Positions 7,136-16,018 of a stretch of DNA of 64,000 nucleotides are shown here, piece by piece (the first letter of the stretch is position 1; every line of letters begins with the position of its first letter). The notes under the pieces are model-generated. The model was not told the origin of the DNA and searched no databases. It was given only the letters and a program-made list of their open reading frames with translations. The stretch comes from CAVVPY01 sp963750295 (GTDB taxonomy: Bacteria; Actinomycetota; Actinomycetes; Mycobacteriales; Jatrophihabitantaceae), in contig CAVVPY010000001.1 in NCBI GenBank assembly GCA_963750295.1, positions 1,612,001 to 1,676,000 of the forward strand, given 5' to 3'. The position numbers were made by a program, and so were the translations under genes.

Positions 7136-10100
7136 TCACATCCGTGCGGCGGCCATGACGGCCTCGTCCACGTTCTCGCCGTTGGCCTCGGCACGCTCGG
7201 TGGCTTCGAGTACGCGGCGGAAGTCGCGCGCGACGATGGCGCTGAACCGGTGCAGCGCCGACGGCCAGTCGGCCAGCAGGTCGCGGGCAACGGCCGATCC
7301 GGTCAGGTCCCGGTGCCGCGCCACGATCTCGCGCAGCCGGGGCGCCTCCTCGGCCGGGACGGCCACGATGTCCACGAGCTCACCGTTGACCACACCCTGG
7401 TCGAGATCGAGGACGTAGGCGTAACCGCCGGACATGCCGGCGCCGACATTGCGGCCGGTTCGGCCGAGGATGACCGCCGTGCCTCCGGTCATGTACTCGA
7501 GCGCGTGATCGCCGGTGCCCTCGACGACGACGGTCGCGCCGGAGTTGCGCACACAGCACCGCTCGCCCACGATCCCACGCAGGTAGATCTCGCCGCTGGT
7601 CGCGCCGTAGCCGATCACGTTGCCGGCGATGACGTTGTCCTCCGCGGCGAACGGGGCGCGCTCGTCCGGGCGCACGACGACCACGCCGCCGGACAGGCCC
7701 TTGCCGACGTAGTCGTTAGCGTCACCGATCAGCCGCAAGGTGATGCCACGGGGCACGAACGCCGCGAACGACTGGCCGGCCGACCCGGTGAAGGTGATGT
7801 CGATCGTGCCGTCGGGCAGCCCGTCCGCGCCGTAGCGGCGGGTCACCAGTGAGCCGAGCATCGTCCCGACGGTGCGGTTGACGTTGCGCACGGGTAGTTC
7901 CAGTCGTACCGACGATTCGTCGAGCAGCGCGCCCTCGCACAACTGGATCAGCGTGTTGTCCAGGGCTGCGTCGAGGCCGTGGTCCTGCTCACGCACCTTG
8001 GTGCGGGCCGAACCGGCCGGCAGGTCGGGGACGGCGAGGATCGGTGTGAGGTCGAGTCCGTCGGCCTTCCAGTGATCGATCGCCGTGCGAGTGTCCAGCG
8101 CCTCGACGTGCCCGATCGCCTCCTCCAGCGAACGGAACCCCAGCTCGGCCAGCAGTTCGCGCACCTGCTCGGCGACGTACTCGAAGAACGTCGTCACGAA
8201 CTCGGGACGCCCGCTGAACCGCTCGCGCAACACGGGATTCTGCGTGGCCACCCCGACCGGACACGTGTCGAGATGGCACACGCGCATCATGATGCAGCCG
8301 CTCACGATGAGCGGCGCGGTCGAGAAGCCGTACTCCTCCGCGCCGAGCAGCGCGGCGACGACGACGTCGCGGCCGGTCTTCATGGCACCGTCCACCTGGA
8401 CGGTGATCCGGTCACGCAACCCGTTGAGCAGCAGGGTCTGCTGCGTCTCGGCGAGACCGAGTTCCCAGGGCAGGCCGGCGTGCTTGAGCGAGGTCAACGG
8501 CGCGGCACCCGTGCCACCGTCGTGGCCGGAGATCAGCACGACGTCGGCATGGGCTTTCGCAACGCCGGCGGCGACCGTCCCGACACCGGATTCGGCGACC
8601 AGCTTCACGTGCACCCTGGCCTGCGAGTTGGCGTTCTTCAGATCGTGGATCAGCTGCGCCAGATCCTCGATCGAGTAGATGTCGTGGTGCGGCGGCGGCG
8701 AGATCAGCCCGACTCCCGGTGTCGAGTGCCGAGTCCGCGCGATCCACGGGTACACCTTGTAGCCGGGCAGTTGGCCGCCCTCGCCCGGCTTGGCCCCCTG
8801 CGCGACCTTGATCTGGATGTCGTCGGCGTTGACCAGGTAGTGGCTGGTCACGCCGAACCGGCCCGACGCCACCTGCTTGACCGCCGAGCGGCGCAGGTCG
8901 CCGTTCTCGTCCGGCGTGTACCGCTCCGCGTCCTCGCCGCCCTCGCCGGTGTTCGACTTGGCACCGAGGCGATTCATCGCGATCGCGAGCGTCTCGTGCG
9001 CCTCGGCGGAGATCGATCCGTAGGACATCGCACCGGTCGCGAAGCGCTTGACGATCTCGGTGACCGGTTCGACCTCGTCGATCGGGACCGGGGTGCGATC
9101 GGACGCCAACTCGAACAGGCCGCGCAGCGTGCCGCCCTCCCGGTTGAGCGCCTCGACCTTCTCGGCGTACTCGCGGAAGACCTCGTAGCGACGCTGCCGG
9201 GTCGCGTGCTGCAGCAGGAAGACCGTCTCCGGGTTGAACAGGTGCAACTCGCCCTCGCGGCGCCATTGGTACTCGCCGCCAACCTCCAGCCGGCGATGCG
9301 CCTTGGCGGTCGGGACGAGCGGATACGCGGTGGCGTGCCGCGCGGCCGCCTCTTCGGCGATCACCGCCAGGCCGACGCCGCCCAACCGCGACGGCGTGCT
9401 GCCGAAGTACTCGTCCACGAGCGGCTGCGCGAGCCCGAACGCCTCGAACACCTGCGCCCCGGTGTACGACGCGATCGTCGAGATGCCCATCTTGGACATC
9501 ACCTTGAGCACGCCCTTGCTCAGCGCCTTGATGTAGTTCGCGATCGCCTTCGGCGCGTCGATACCGCGGATGGCGCCTCTGGCGACGAGGTCCTCGATCG
9601 ACTCGAACGCTAGATAGGGGTTCACCGCCGCGGCGCCGTAGCCGACGAGCAGCGCGATGTGGTGCACCTCGCGCGCCGCACCGGTCTCGATGACCAGCCC
9701 GACGTTGGTGCGCTGCCCGGTCCGGACGAGGTGCTGATGGACGGCCGACACCAGCAGCAGGGCGGGAATCGGGGCGTGGTCGGGGTCGCAGTCGCGGTCG
9801 GACAGGATCAGGATGCGCGCGCCGGCGTCGATCGCAGCGGAACAGTCCCTTCGCACACGTTCGATCGCTGCCGCGAGAGCTTCGCCGCTGCCGTGTACCC
9901 GGAAGCGTCCGTCGATCAGCTGGCACTGGAACCCGGGCAGGTCGCCGTCGGCGTTGACGTGCCAGATCTTGGCCAACTCGTCGTTGTCGAGGACGGGACG
10001 CGGGATGACGATCTGCCGGCACGACGCCGGGCCGGGAGCGAGCAGATTCAGCTCCGGGCCGACCGCGCCGGCCAGCGAGGTCACCAGTTCCTCGCGGATC

Positions 10101-11680
10101 GCGTCCAGCGGCGGGTTGGTGACCTGGGCGAACAGCTCGGTGAAGTAGTCGAACAGCAGCCGCGGGCGCTTGGACAGACCGGCAGGCGGGGTGTCGGTGC
10201 CCATCGAACCCAGCGGCTCGACCCCGACCGTCGCCATCGGCGCGAGCAGCAGCCGCAGCTCCTCCTCGGTGTAGCCGAAGATCTGCTGGCGGCGCGCGAC
10301 GGACTGGTGGCTGAACACGGTGTGCTCGCGCGGCGGCAGGTCCTCGAGCCGGATCAGCCCGGCGTGCAGCCACTCCGCGTAGGGGTGTTCGGCGGCGAGT
10401 TCGGCCTTGATGTCGTCGTCCGAGCGGATCTCGCCGCGCTCGGTGTCGACAAGGAACATCCGTCCCGGCTGCAGCCGGCCCTTCGCGACGACGTCGGCCG
10501 GGTCGATGTCCAGCACACCGGATTCGCTGCCGAGCACGACCAGTCCGTCCCGCGTCCGCCACCAGCGGCCGGGACGCAGCCCGTTGCGGTCCAGGACGGC
10601 CCCGATGACCGTGCCGTCGGTGAAGCTCACGCAGGCCGGGCCGTCCCACGCCTCCATCAACGAGGCGTGGAACTGGTAGAACGCCCTGCGGTCGGCGTCC
10701 ATGGTGTCGTGGTTCTCCCACGCCTCCGGGATCATCATCAGCACCGCGTGCGGCAGGCTGCGCCCGGCCAGGTGCAGCAGTTCGAGCGCCTCGTCGAACG
10801 TCGCGGAATCCGACCCGTTCGGCGAGCAGATCGGCACCAGCCGCTTGACGTCGCCGAGCAGTTCCGACTCGAGCAGCGTCTCGCGGGTACGCATCCAGTT
10901 CCGGTTACCGCGGATCGTGTTGAACTCGCCGTTGTGCGCGATGTAGCGGTATGGATGCGCGAGCGGCCACGAAGGGAACGTGTTGGTCGAGAACCGGCTG
11001 TGCACGAGGGCGAGGGCGCTGCTGAACCGCGGGTCGGTGAGGTCGGGGAAGAAGTGGCCGAGCTGATCGGTGGTGAGCATCCCCTTGTAGACCAGGGTGC
11101 GCGCCGAAAGCGACGGGAAGTACAGCTCGAGTTCGCTCTCGCGGGCGCGCCGCTCCGAGATCTTGCGAGCGGCGAAGGCTAGCCGCTCCAGGTCGAGCCC
11201 CGCCTCACCGCCCGCGCCGGCGACGAACACCTGGCTGAACGTGGGCATGACGCCGCGAGCGGTCGTCCCGAGTCCCTCCGGCTGGGTCGGAACCGCACGC
11301 CAGCCGAGGACGGTCAGCCCCTCCTCCGCCACGGCGGCTTCGACGAGTTCGACCACGCGAGCGGACTTGTCGGTGTCGACGGGCAGGAAGGCGATGCCGG
11401 TCGCGTAGCTGCCCGCCGCGGGTAGCTCGAAGCCCGCGACGGCGCGGAGGAACTCGTCCGGGACCTGCACGGTGATGCCGGCACCGTCGCCGGAGGACGG
11501 TTCGGCGCCGGCGGCGCCCCGATGGTCGAGGTTGTGCAGCGCCGTGAGCGCTTGGGCGACGATGCGGTGACTGACCCGCCCGGTCAGGTCGGCGATGAAG
11601 GCCACGCCACACGAATCGGTCTCGTACCGCGGGTCGTAGAGTCCGTGCGCAGGGGGAAGTGCCGAGAACGCAGGCCGCAC
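7136..11680 (-). CDS. gltB: Glutamate synthase large subunit (GOGAT alpha)
   Basis: It transfers the amide of glutamine to 2-oxoglutarate, giving two glutamates, and works with GlnA in ammonium assimilation. The protein of about 1514 residues has an Ntn-type glutaminase domain with the nucleophile cysteine near residue 24 (ETDSCGVAF), a central domain, the FMN-binding synthase domain (SGHDGGTGAAPLTSLKHAG), the 3Fe-4S cysteine motif MMRVCHLDTCPVG, and a C-terminal beta-helix domain rich in Gly-x-x-x-Gly-x turns. The GTG at 11680 is preferred because GAGGGAGA lies seven bases upstream; an in-frame extension to 11791 is possible. The small FAD/NADPH subunit gene gltD is not beside it. Confidence 0.95.
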   Translation of the reverse strand: MRPAFSALPPAHGLYDPRYETDSCGVAFIADLTGRVSHRIVAQALTALHNLDHRGAAGAEPSSGDGAGITVQVPDEFLRAVAGFELPAAGSYATGIAFLPVDTDKSARVVELVEAAVAEEGLTVLGWRAVPTQPEGLGTTARGVMPTFSQVFVAGAGGEAGLDLERLAFAARKISERRARESELELYFPSLSARTLVYKGMLTTDQLGHFFPDLTDPRFSSALALVHSRFSTNTFPSWPLAHPYRYIAHNGEFNTIRGNRNWMRTRETLLESELLGDVKRLVPICSPNGSDSATFDEALELLHLAGRSLPHAVLMMIPEAWENHDTMDADRRAFYQFHASLMEAWDGPACVSFTDGTVIGAVLDRNGLRPGRWWRTRDGLVVLGSESGVLDIDPADVVAKGRLQPGRMFLVDTERGEIRSDDDIKAELAAEHPYAEWLHAGLIRLEDLPPREHTVFSHQSVARRQQIFGYTEEELRLLLAPMATVGVEPLGSMGTDTPPAGLSKRPRLLFDYFTELFAQVTNPPLDAIREELVTSLAGAVGPELNLLAPGPASCRQIVIPRPVLDNDELAKIWHVNADGDLPGFQCQLIDGRFRVHGSGEALAAAIERVRRDCSAAIDAGARILILSDRDCDPDHAPIPALLLVSAVHQHLVRTGQRTNVGLVIETGAAREVHHIALLVGYGAAAVNPYLAFESIEDLVARGAIRGIDAPKAIANYIKALSKGVLKVMSKMGISTIASYTGAQVFEAFGLAQPLVDEYFGSTPSRLGGVGLAVIAEEAAARHATAYPLVPTAKAHRRLEVGGEYQWRREGELHLFNPETVFLLQHATRQRRYEVFREYAEKVEALNREGGTLRGLFELASDRTPVPIDEVEPVTEIVKRFATGAMSYGSISAEAHETLAIAMNRLGAKSNTGEGGEDAERYTPDENGDLRRSAVKQVASGRFGVTSHYLVNADDIQIKVAQGAKPGEGGQLPGYKVYPWIARTRHSTPGVGLISPPPHHDIYSIEDLAQLIHDLKNANSQARVHVKLVAESGVGTVAAGVAKAHADVVLISGHDGGTGAAPLTSLKHAGLPWELGLAETQQTLLLNGLRDRITVQVDGAMKTGRDVVVAALLGAEEYGFSTAPLIVSGCIMMRVCHLDTCPVGVATQNPVLRERFSGRPEFVTTFFEYVAEQVRELLAELGFRSLEEAIGHVEALDTRTAIDHWKADGLDLTPILAVPDLPAGSARTKVREQDHGLDAALDNTLIQLCEGALLDESSVRLELPVRNVNRTVGTMLGSLVTRRYGADGLPDGTIDITFTGSAGQSFAAFVPRGITLRLIGDANDYVGKGLSGGVVVVRPDERAPFAAEDNVIAGNVIGYGATSGEIYLRGIVGERCCVRNSGATVVVEGTGDHALEYMTGGTAVILGRTGRNVGAGMSGGYAYVLDLDQGVVNGELVDIVAVPAEEAPRLREIVARHRDLTGSAVARDLLADWPSALHRFSAIVARDFRRVLEATERAEANGENVDEAVMAAARM

Positions 11681-11835
11681 GCCGTCTCCCTCAGGTGGTC
11701 GATGAGTCGGTACTCCCGAAGGCCACGTGGGCCTCCGGACCGGGACGCCATCGGCCCGCACTGTCCGGCCCAGGTTACCGTCACGTTTCACCCGGTCCCA
11801 GCCGGTTGCCTGTGACGAATTTCGCGAGCCCCCAG

Positions 11836-11900
11836 CCCGCTTCCCCCCCGGTCTGACCAGAATCAGGCACCCGAAGTGGTCCGGCCAGGGGGGAAGCGGG
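11836..11900 (-). terminator. Hairpin after glnD
   Basis: CCCGCTTCCCCCC (11836-11848) and GGGGGGAAGCGGG (11888-11900) form a perfect 13-bp inverted repeat directly after the glnD stop. Further partial pairing lies inside the 39-base loop (CCGGTCTGACCA with TGGTCCGG). It probably ends the amtB-glnB-glnD transcript before the gltB promoter region. There is no T-run, as is common in high-GC actinobacteria. Confidence 0.6.
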
Positions 11901-14192
11901 TCAGATCGCGCGGAGCTCGACCTCGACGTCGGCCCGCAACGCGGCCGGGACCAGTCCCCCGTCGCGCGTCGTCACGTAGAACGAGTCGACCACCGAGCCG
12001 CCCAGCGAGGACACCAGGGCCGAGCGGACGTCCAGCCCGCCTCGCTCGAGAGCCGCGGTGAGCCGGCACAGCAGCCCGATCCGGTCCTCGGCGCGGATCT
12101 CGAGGACGGTCGCATCGGTGGCCGCGTCGTCGAACCAGGTCACCGTCGGCGGCCGGGCCCGCTCGCCGTCGCCGTAGGTCGCCTCCTTGTCGCGCAGCTT
12201 CTGCGCCAGTCCGAGTTCGCCAGCCATCGCGCGGGCGAGATCGGCGCGCACCAGGGCGGGGTCGGGCATCCGGCCGAACCGGGGTGCGACGGCGAACGAG
12301 CTGACCGCCATCGCGTGGTAGGTCCCGATCGAGGCCGAGCGGACGTCGAGCGAGTGCAATGCCAGCACGCCCGCGGTGCGGTACAGGACCCCCAGCGCGT
12401 CCGGCGCGGCCACCACGACCTGCTCACCGCGGATCAGCACCTCGAGCCGGCCGGCCTCCGCCAGCGCGCGCTGCTCGTCGTCGATTTGCGGCGCGGCCGG
12501 CAGGGACGTGCCGTGCATCGCCTCACGACTGCGCCCGACCAGCTTCGCGATCAGGCCGGCCTTCCACTCGCTCCACGCCCCGGGGCCGGTGGCGGCGGCG
12601 TCGGCGATCGCCAGCGCGTGCAGCAGGTCGAGGACCTGGGCGGACTCCGCGACGGCATCGGTCACCGTGGCGATCGTGACCGGGTCGTCGATATCCCGGC
12701 GCGTCGCGGTGTCCGGCAGCAGCAGGTGATGGCGGACGAGCGCGGTGATGGTCGCGACGTCCGGTTCGGAGAACCCCATCCGGCGCGCGATGCCGGTGGC
12801 GTGCTGCGCGCCGATGACCGAGTGATCACCGGAGAATCCCTTGCCGATGTCGTGCAGCAGCGCGCCGACCAGCAGCAGGTCGGGACGGGACACGTCCCGG
12901 GTGTGCTCGGCGGCGCGGGCCGCGGCCTCGAGCAGGTGCCGGTCGACGGTGAAGCGGTGCACCGGGTTGCGCTGCGCACGGCTGCGCACCGCGTCCCACT
13001 CGGGGATCAGCGGTACGAGCAAGCCGGCCAGGTCGAGTGCTTCCAGGACGGGGACGGCCGCCTGCCCGGCACCGAGCAGGCCGATGAAGTCGTCACGGGC
13101 GTCGGCCGGCCACGGCCCCGCCAGGGTTGCCGCCTCGGCCACCAGCCGATCGAGGGTGTACGCGGCGAACGGCAGCCCGCGCCCGGCCGCCGCCCGGGCC
13201 GCGCGGATCACCAGGCCCGGGTCCGTCCGCGGATCGGCGTCGCGCGCCAGCACGATCTCGCCGTCCTGGACGACGACGTTGCGGGCAACGCCCTCGCGCA
13301 CCGGCTCCGACGGGCCGGAACCCCTCAGCCGGCGCATCAGCGGCCGGCGGACGGCCGGGGCATCGACGCGGCGCCACGCCCGGTCGAACTCGTGGGCGAC
13401 GACGCGGGCGCAGTGGTTGACCCGGCGCAGCAGCTCGTCGCGATCCGGCCCGCCTGCGGCGGCCACCAGGTCGAAGGCGAGCGCGACTCCGTCCTGCTCC
13501 TGCTGGTAGAGCACGTCCTCACCGCGCTCGGTGTTGCGCTGCAGTTCGCCGCGGACGTCGAGCAGCAGCGTGTACGCCGACCGGACCGACGGGGGCAGAT
13601 CGACCAGCTGGGCAAGGGCAAGCGCACGCAGCGACTGAGCGTCGCGCAGGCCACCGCGCGAGTCCTTCAGATTCGGTTCGAGCAGGAACGCGCCCTCGCC
13701 CGCGACCTCCCACCGCGCCTCGGACAGCTCGCGCAGGTCGATGGCCCGCTTCGCCGCGGTCGCGCGCCAGAGGTCGACGACGGCGCCGCGCAGCCCGACG
13801 GCCAGCCGGTCGTCACCGGCGATGAAACGCACGTCGAGCAGGCCGAGCAGTGCCTTGAGGTCCTCGCGCGCGACGTCGACCGCCTGATCGGGGGTGCGGA
13901 CGGAATGGTCGAGTGCGACTCCGCTGTCCCAGATGGGGTACCAGAGCGCGTCCGCGATCTCAGCGAGACCGCGGACGGACCCGTCGTGCACCAACACGAG
14001 ATCCAGGTCCGAGAACGGCGCCGGCTCGCGGCGTCCCAATCCCCCGACAGCGACCAGCGCGACCCCGGTGATCCCGGCGGGAAGCTGGCGGGTGAGCCAG
14101 CGGTCGTAGGCATCGGTCAGCGCGGCGCGCAAGTGTTCCGACACGAGTCCGGGCCGACGCAGAACGTCGGCCCGGACCTCGCGCAAACTCAC
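11901..14192 (-). CDS. glnD: PII uridylyltransferase/adenylyltransferase-type nucleotidyltransferase (GlnD)
   Basis: It covalently modifies and demodifies the PII protein in response to nitrogen status; in actinobacteria the group added is usually AMP rather than UMP. The 763-residue protein has the nucleotidyltransferase motif GGLGRREPAPFSDLDLVLV (about residues 50-70), an HD phosphohydrolase domain with LLHDIGKGFSGDHS in the middle, and two C-terminal ACT domains (starting VVAAPDALGVLYRTAG and LEIRAEDRIGLLCRL). The length is slightly short but complete. The GTG start lies 15 bases after glnB. It is the last gene of the amtB-glnB-glnD operon, ahead of a hairpin. Confidence 0.95.
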   Translation of the reverse strand: MSLREVRADVLRRPGLVSEHLRAALTDAYDRWLTRQLPAGITGVALVAVGGLGRREPAPFSDLDLVLVHDGSVRGLAEIADALWYPIWDSGVALDHSVRTPDQAVDVAREDLKALLGLLDVRFIAGDDRLAVGLRGAVVDLWRATAAKRAIDLRELSEARWEVAGEGAFLLEPNLKDSRGGLRDAQSLRALALAQLVDLPPSVRSAYTLLLDVRGELQRNTERGEDVLYQQEQDGVALAFDLVAAAGGPDRDELLRRVNHCARVVAHEFDRAWRRVDAPAVRRPLMRRLRGSGPSEPVREGVARNVVVQDGEIVLARDADPRTDPGLVIRAARAAAGRGLPFAAYTLDRLVAEAATLAGPWPADARDDFIGLLGAGQAAVPVLEALDLAGLLVPLIPEWDAVRSRAQRNPVHRFTVDRHLLEAAARAAEHTRDVSRPDLLLVGALLHDIGKGFSGDHSVIGAQHATGIARRMGFSEPDVATITALVRHHLLLPDTATRRDIDDPVTIATVTDAVAESAQVLDLLHALAIADAAATGPGAWSEWKAGLIAKLVGRSREAMHGTSLPAAPQIDDEQRALAEAGRLEVLIRGEQVVVAAPDALGVLYRTAGVLALHSLDVRSASIGTYHAMAVSSFAVAPRFGRMPDPALVRADLARAMAGELGLAQKLRDKEATYGDGERARPPTVTWFDDAATDATVLEIRAEDRIGLLCRLTAALERGGLDVRSALVSSLGGSVVDSFYVTTRDGGLVPAALRADVEVELRAI

Positions 14193-14207
14193 GCGTCGCT
14201 CGATGAC

Positions 14208-14546
14208 TCAGATGGCGTCAGCGCCACGCTCACCGGTCCGCACACGGACGAGGGTATCGACCGCGGTGACCCAGACCTTGCCGTCGCCGATCTTTCCGGT
14301 GCGCGCCGCCTCGACGACGGCATCGACGACCTTGTCGGCGTCGAGATCGTCGACCAGGATCTCGACCCGGACCTTGGGGACGAGATCCACGGTGTACTCG
14401 GCGCCGCGGTAGACCTCGGTGTGGCCCTTCTGGCGGCCGAACCCCTGGACCTCGCTCACCGTCATCCCCTGGACGCCCAGTACTTCAAGGGCCGCCTTCA
14501 CGTCATCGAGCTTGAACGGCTTGACGACCGCGGTTACCTGCTTCAT
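14208..14546 (-). CDS. glnB: Nitrogen regulatory protein PII
   Basis: This trimeric signal protein binds ATP/ADP and 2-oxoglutarate and tunes AmtB, GlnD and other nitrogen targets. The 112-residue protein matches the family length. It has the T-loop GHTEVYRGAEYTVD with the modifiable tyrosine at Y51, and the C-terminal GKIGDGKVWV motif. It is close to GlnK in being coupled to amtB: its ATG overlaps the amtB stop by four bases, and glnD follows 15 bases later. Expression is probably driven by the promoter upstream of amtB. Confidence 0.97.
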   Translation of the reverse strand: MKQVTAVVKPFKLDDVKAALEVLGVQGMTVSEVQGFGRQKGHTEVYRGAEYTVDLVPKVRVEILVDDLDADKVVDAVVEAARTGKIGDGKVWVTAVDTLVRVRTGERGADAI

Positions 14547-15874
14547 GCGTTCACGCCTTCCTTGGCCGCCGACACCGATGATGCGGATCCGGTCAGAGAA
14601 CCACCGGTGAAGCCGGAGAAACTGTAAGCCGTTTCAGCGTGCTCTGCTTCATCGATACCTGCCACCTCGTCCTCTTGCGAGATCCTGAACGCGCCGGCCC
14701 GCTTGAGCAGCGTCCCGATGATGAAGGTGACCACGAACGAGTACGTCAGCACCGCTAGTGCGGCCACGACCTGCTTTTCCAGCAGGTCGATGTTGCCGCC
14801 GTAGAACAGGCCGCGCTGCGTCCCGTAGCCGTGGTCGAAGCCGAAGAAGCCGATCAGGATCGTTCCGGTGAGACCCCCGACGAGGTGGACGCCGACGACA
14901 TCGAGCGAGTCGTCGAAGCCGAACCGGTACTTCAGCCCGACCGCGAGCGCACACAGGATGCCGGCGATGAAGCCGATCGCGATCGCGCCCATCGGGCTGA
15001 CGAACGCACACGCCGGCGTGATCGCGACCAGCCCGGCGACCGCACCGGACGCCGCGCCGACCGTCGTCGGCTTGCCGTCGCGGAACTGTTCGACGAGCAG
15101 CCAGCCGAGCACGGCGGCGCAGGTGGCGACGGTCGTCGTCGTGAACGCCAGGCCGGCGATCCCGTCTGCCGCGCCCTCCGAGCCGGCGTTGAACCCGTAC
15201 CAGCCGAACCAGAGCAGCGAGGCCCCCAGCAGGACGAACGGGACGTTGTGCGGCTTCATCGGATCTCGGCGCCAGCCCACCCGTTTACCGAGTACGAGGC
15301 ACAGCGCGAGTCCTGCCGCGCCCGCGTTGATATGGACCGCGGTTCCGCCTGCGAAGTCTTCCGCGTTGAGCTTGTTCAGGATCCAGCCGGTGCCGAAGAC
15401 CCAGTTCGCGACCGGGAAGTAGACGATCGTGACCCAGATCGCGACGAACGCGGTCCAGCCCCAGAACTTGGTCCGGTCCGCGATCGCACCCGAGATCAAC
15501 GCCGGTGTGATGATCGCGAACATCAGTTGGAACATCGCGAAGACGACGATCGGGATCTTCAGCGTCCCCCACGACTGGGTGAGCACCGACTCGGGATTGC
15601 CCAGGCCGACGAAATCGCTGGTCCAGCCGATGAGCTTGTTGTGCGGGTCCCCGAACGCCATCGAGAACCCGTAGATGCACCACAGGACGCCGACCACGGC
15701 GATGCAGATGAAGTTCATCATCAGCATGTTGAGCACGCTCTTCACGCGCACCATGCCGCCGTAGAAGAACGCCAGGCCGGGGGTCATCAGCAGGACGAGC
15801 GCCGCCGACGTCAGCATCCAGGCGGTATCGCCGGCGTCGATCGTTGCGCCAGCAGCTAGCTGCAGATGAGACAC
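14543..15874 (-). CDS. amtB: Ammonium transporter AmtB
   Basis: This membrane channel/transporter imports ammonium and is gated by PII. The protein of about 443 residues has eleven expected helices, beginning with DTAWMLTSAALVLLMTPGL and FFYGGMVR. It contains GGTAVHINAGAAGLA with the first pore histidine, and DVVGVHLVGGLTGTI with the second. The GTG at 15874 (MSHLQLAAG) is chosen because GAGGAG lies eight bases upstream; a longer in-frame reading to 15934 would begin inside the leader. It is the first gene of amtB-glnB-glnD, with a GlnR-like site 68 bases upstream. Confidence 0.95.
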   Translation of the reverse strand: MSHLQLAAGATIDAGDTAWMLTSAALVLLMTPGLAFFYGGMVRVKSVLNMLMMNFICIAVVGVLWCIYGFSMAFGDPHNKLIGWTSDFVGLGNPESVLTQSWGTLKIPIVVFAMFQLMFAIITPALISGAIADRTKFWGWTAFVAIWVTIVYFPVANWVFGTGWILNKLNAEDFAGGTAVHINAGAAGLALCLVLGKRVGWRRDPMKPHNVPFVLLGASLLWFGWYGFNAGSEGAADGIAGLAFTTTTVATCAAVLGWLLVEQFRDGKPTTVGAASGAVAGLVAITPACAFVSPMGAIAIGFIAGILCALAVGLKYRFGFDDSLDVVGVHLVGGLTGTILIGFFGFDHGYGTQRGLFYGGNIDLLEKQVVAALAVLTYSFVVTFIIGTLLKRAGAFRISQEDEVAGIDEAEHAETAYSFSGFTGGSLTGSASSVSAAKEGVNA

Positions 15875-15942
15875 GTAAGGCACTCCTCGCCATCTCGGCG
15901 TGCCGACGGGCACGCGCTTGGGCGTCACCTTCAACGGCCCAC

Positions 15943-15981
15943 GTTTCGTCGAGTGGTCCCGGCGTGTTTCGTCCAGGTAAC
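15943..15981 (-). promoter_or_regulatory. GlnR-box-like array upstream of amtB
   Basis: Read on the minus strand the site is GTTAC-N6-GAAAC-N7-GACCA-N6-GAAAC. It closely follows the actinobacterial GlnR consensus gTnAC-n6-GaAAc repeated twice; the middle gap is seven rather than six bases and the third half-site is degenerate. Its end is 68 bases before the amtB start codon, a usual activator position. glnR itself is not in the window. Confidence 0.75.
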
Positions 15982-16006
15982 CAAGGCGGAGGCCCCGCGC
16001 TACGTT

Positions 16007-16012
16007 TAGCGT
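16007..16012 (+). promoter_or_regulatory. -10 element (TAGCGT) of probable leaderless pepN
   Basis: TAGCGT ends six bases before the pepN ATG, and no Shine-Dalgarno sequence intervenes. There is no clear -35 hexamer. The region upstream is shared with the divergent amtB control region. Confidence 0.5.
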
Positions 16013-16018
16013 CGGAGC

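Noticed and set aside
11681..11791. Longer N-terminus for gltB
   Set aside because: The extra 37 residues are Arg/Pro-rich and unlike GltB propeptides; a GAGGGAGA site seven bases before GTG 11680 supports the shorter form.
11727..14627. Very long open frame on the plus strand opposite glnD and glnB (and similar ones opposite gltB, smc and pyk)
   Set aside because: High third-position GC of the true genes removes stop codons from the antisense frames. The translated products are Arg/Gly/Ala/Pro-rich with no motifs, while the opposite strand encodes clear conserved proteins.
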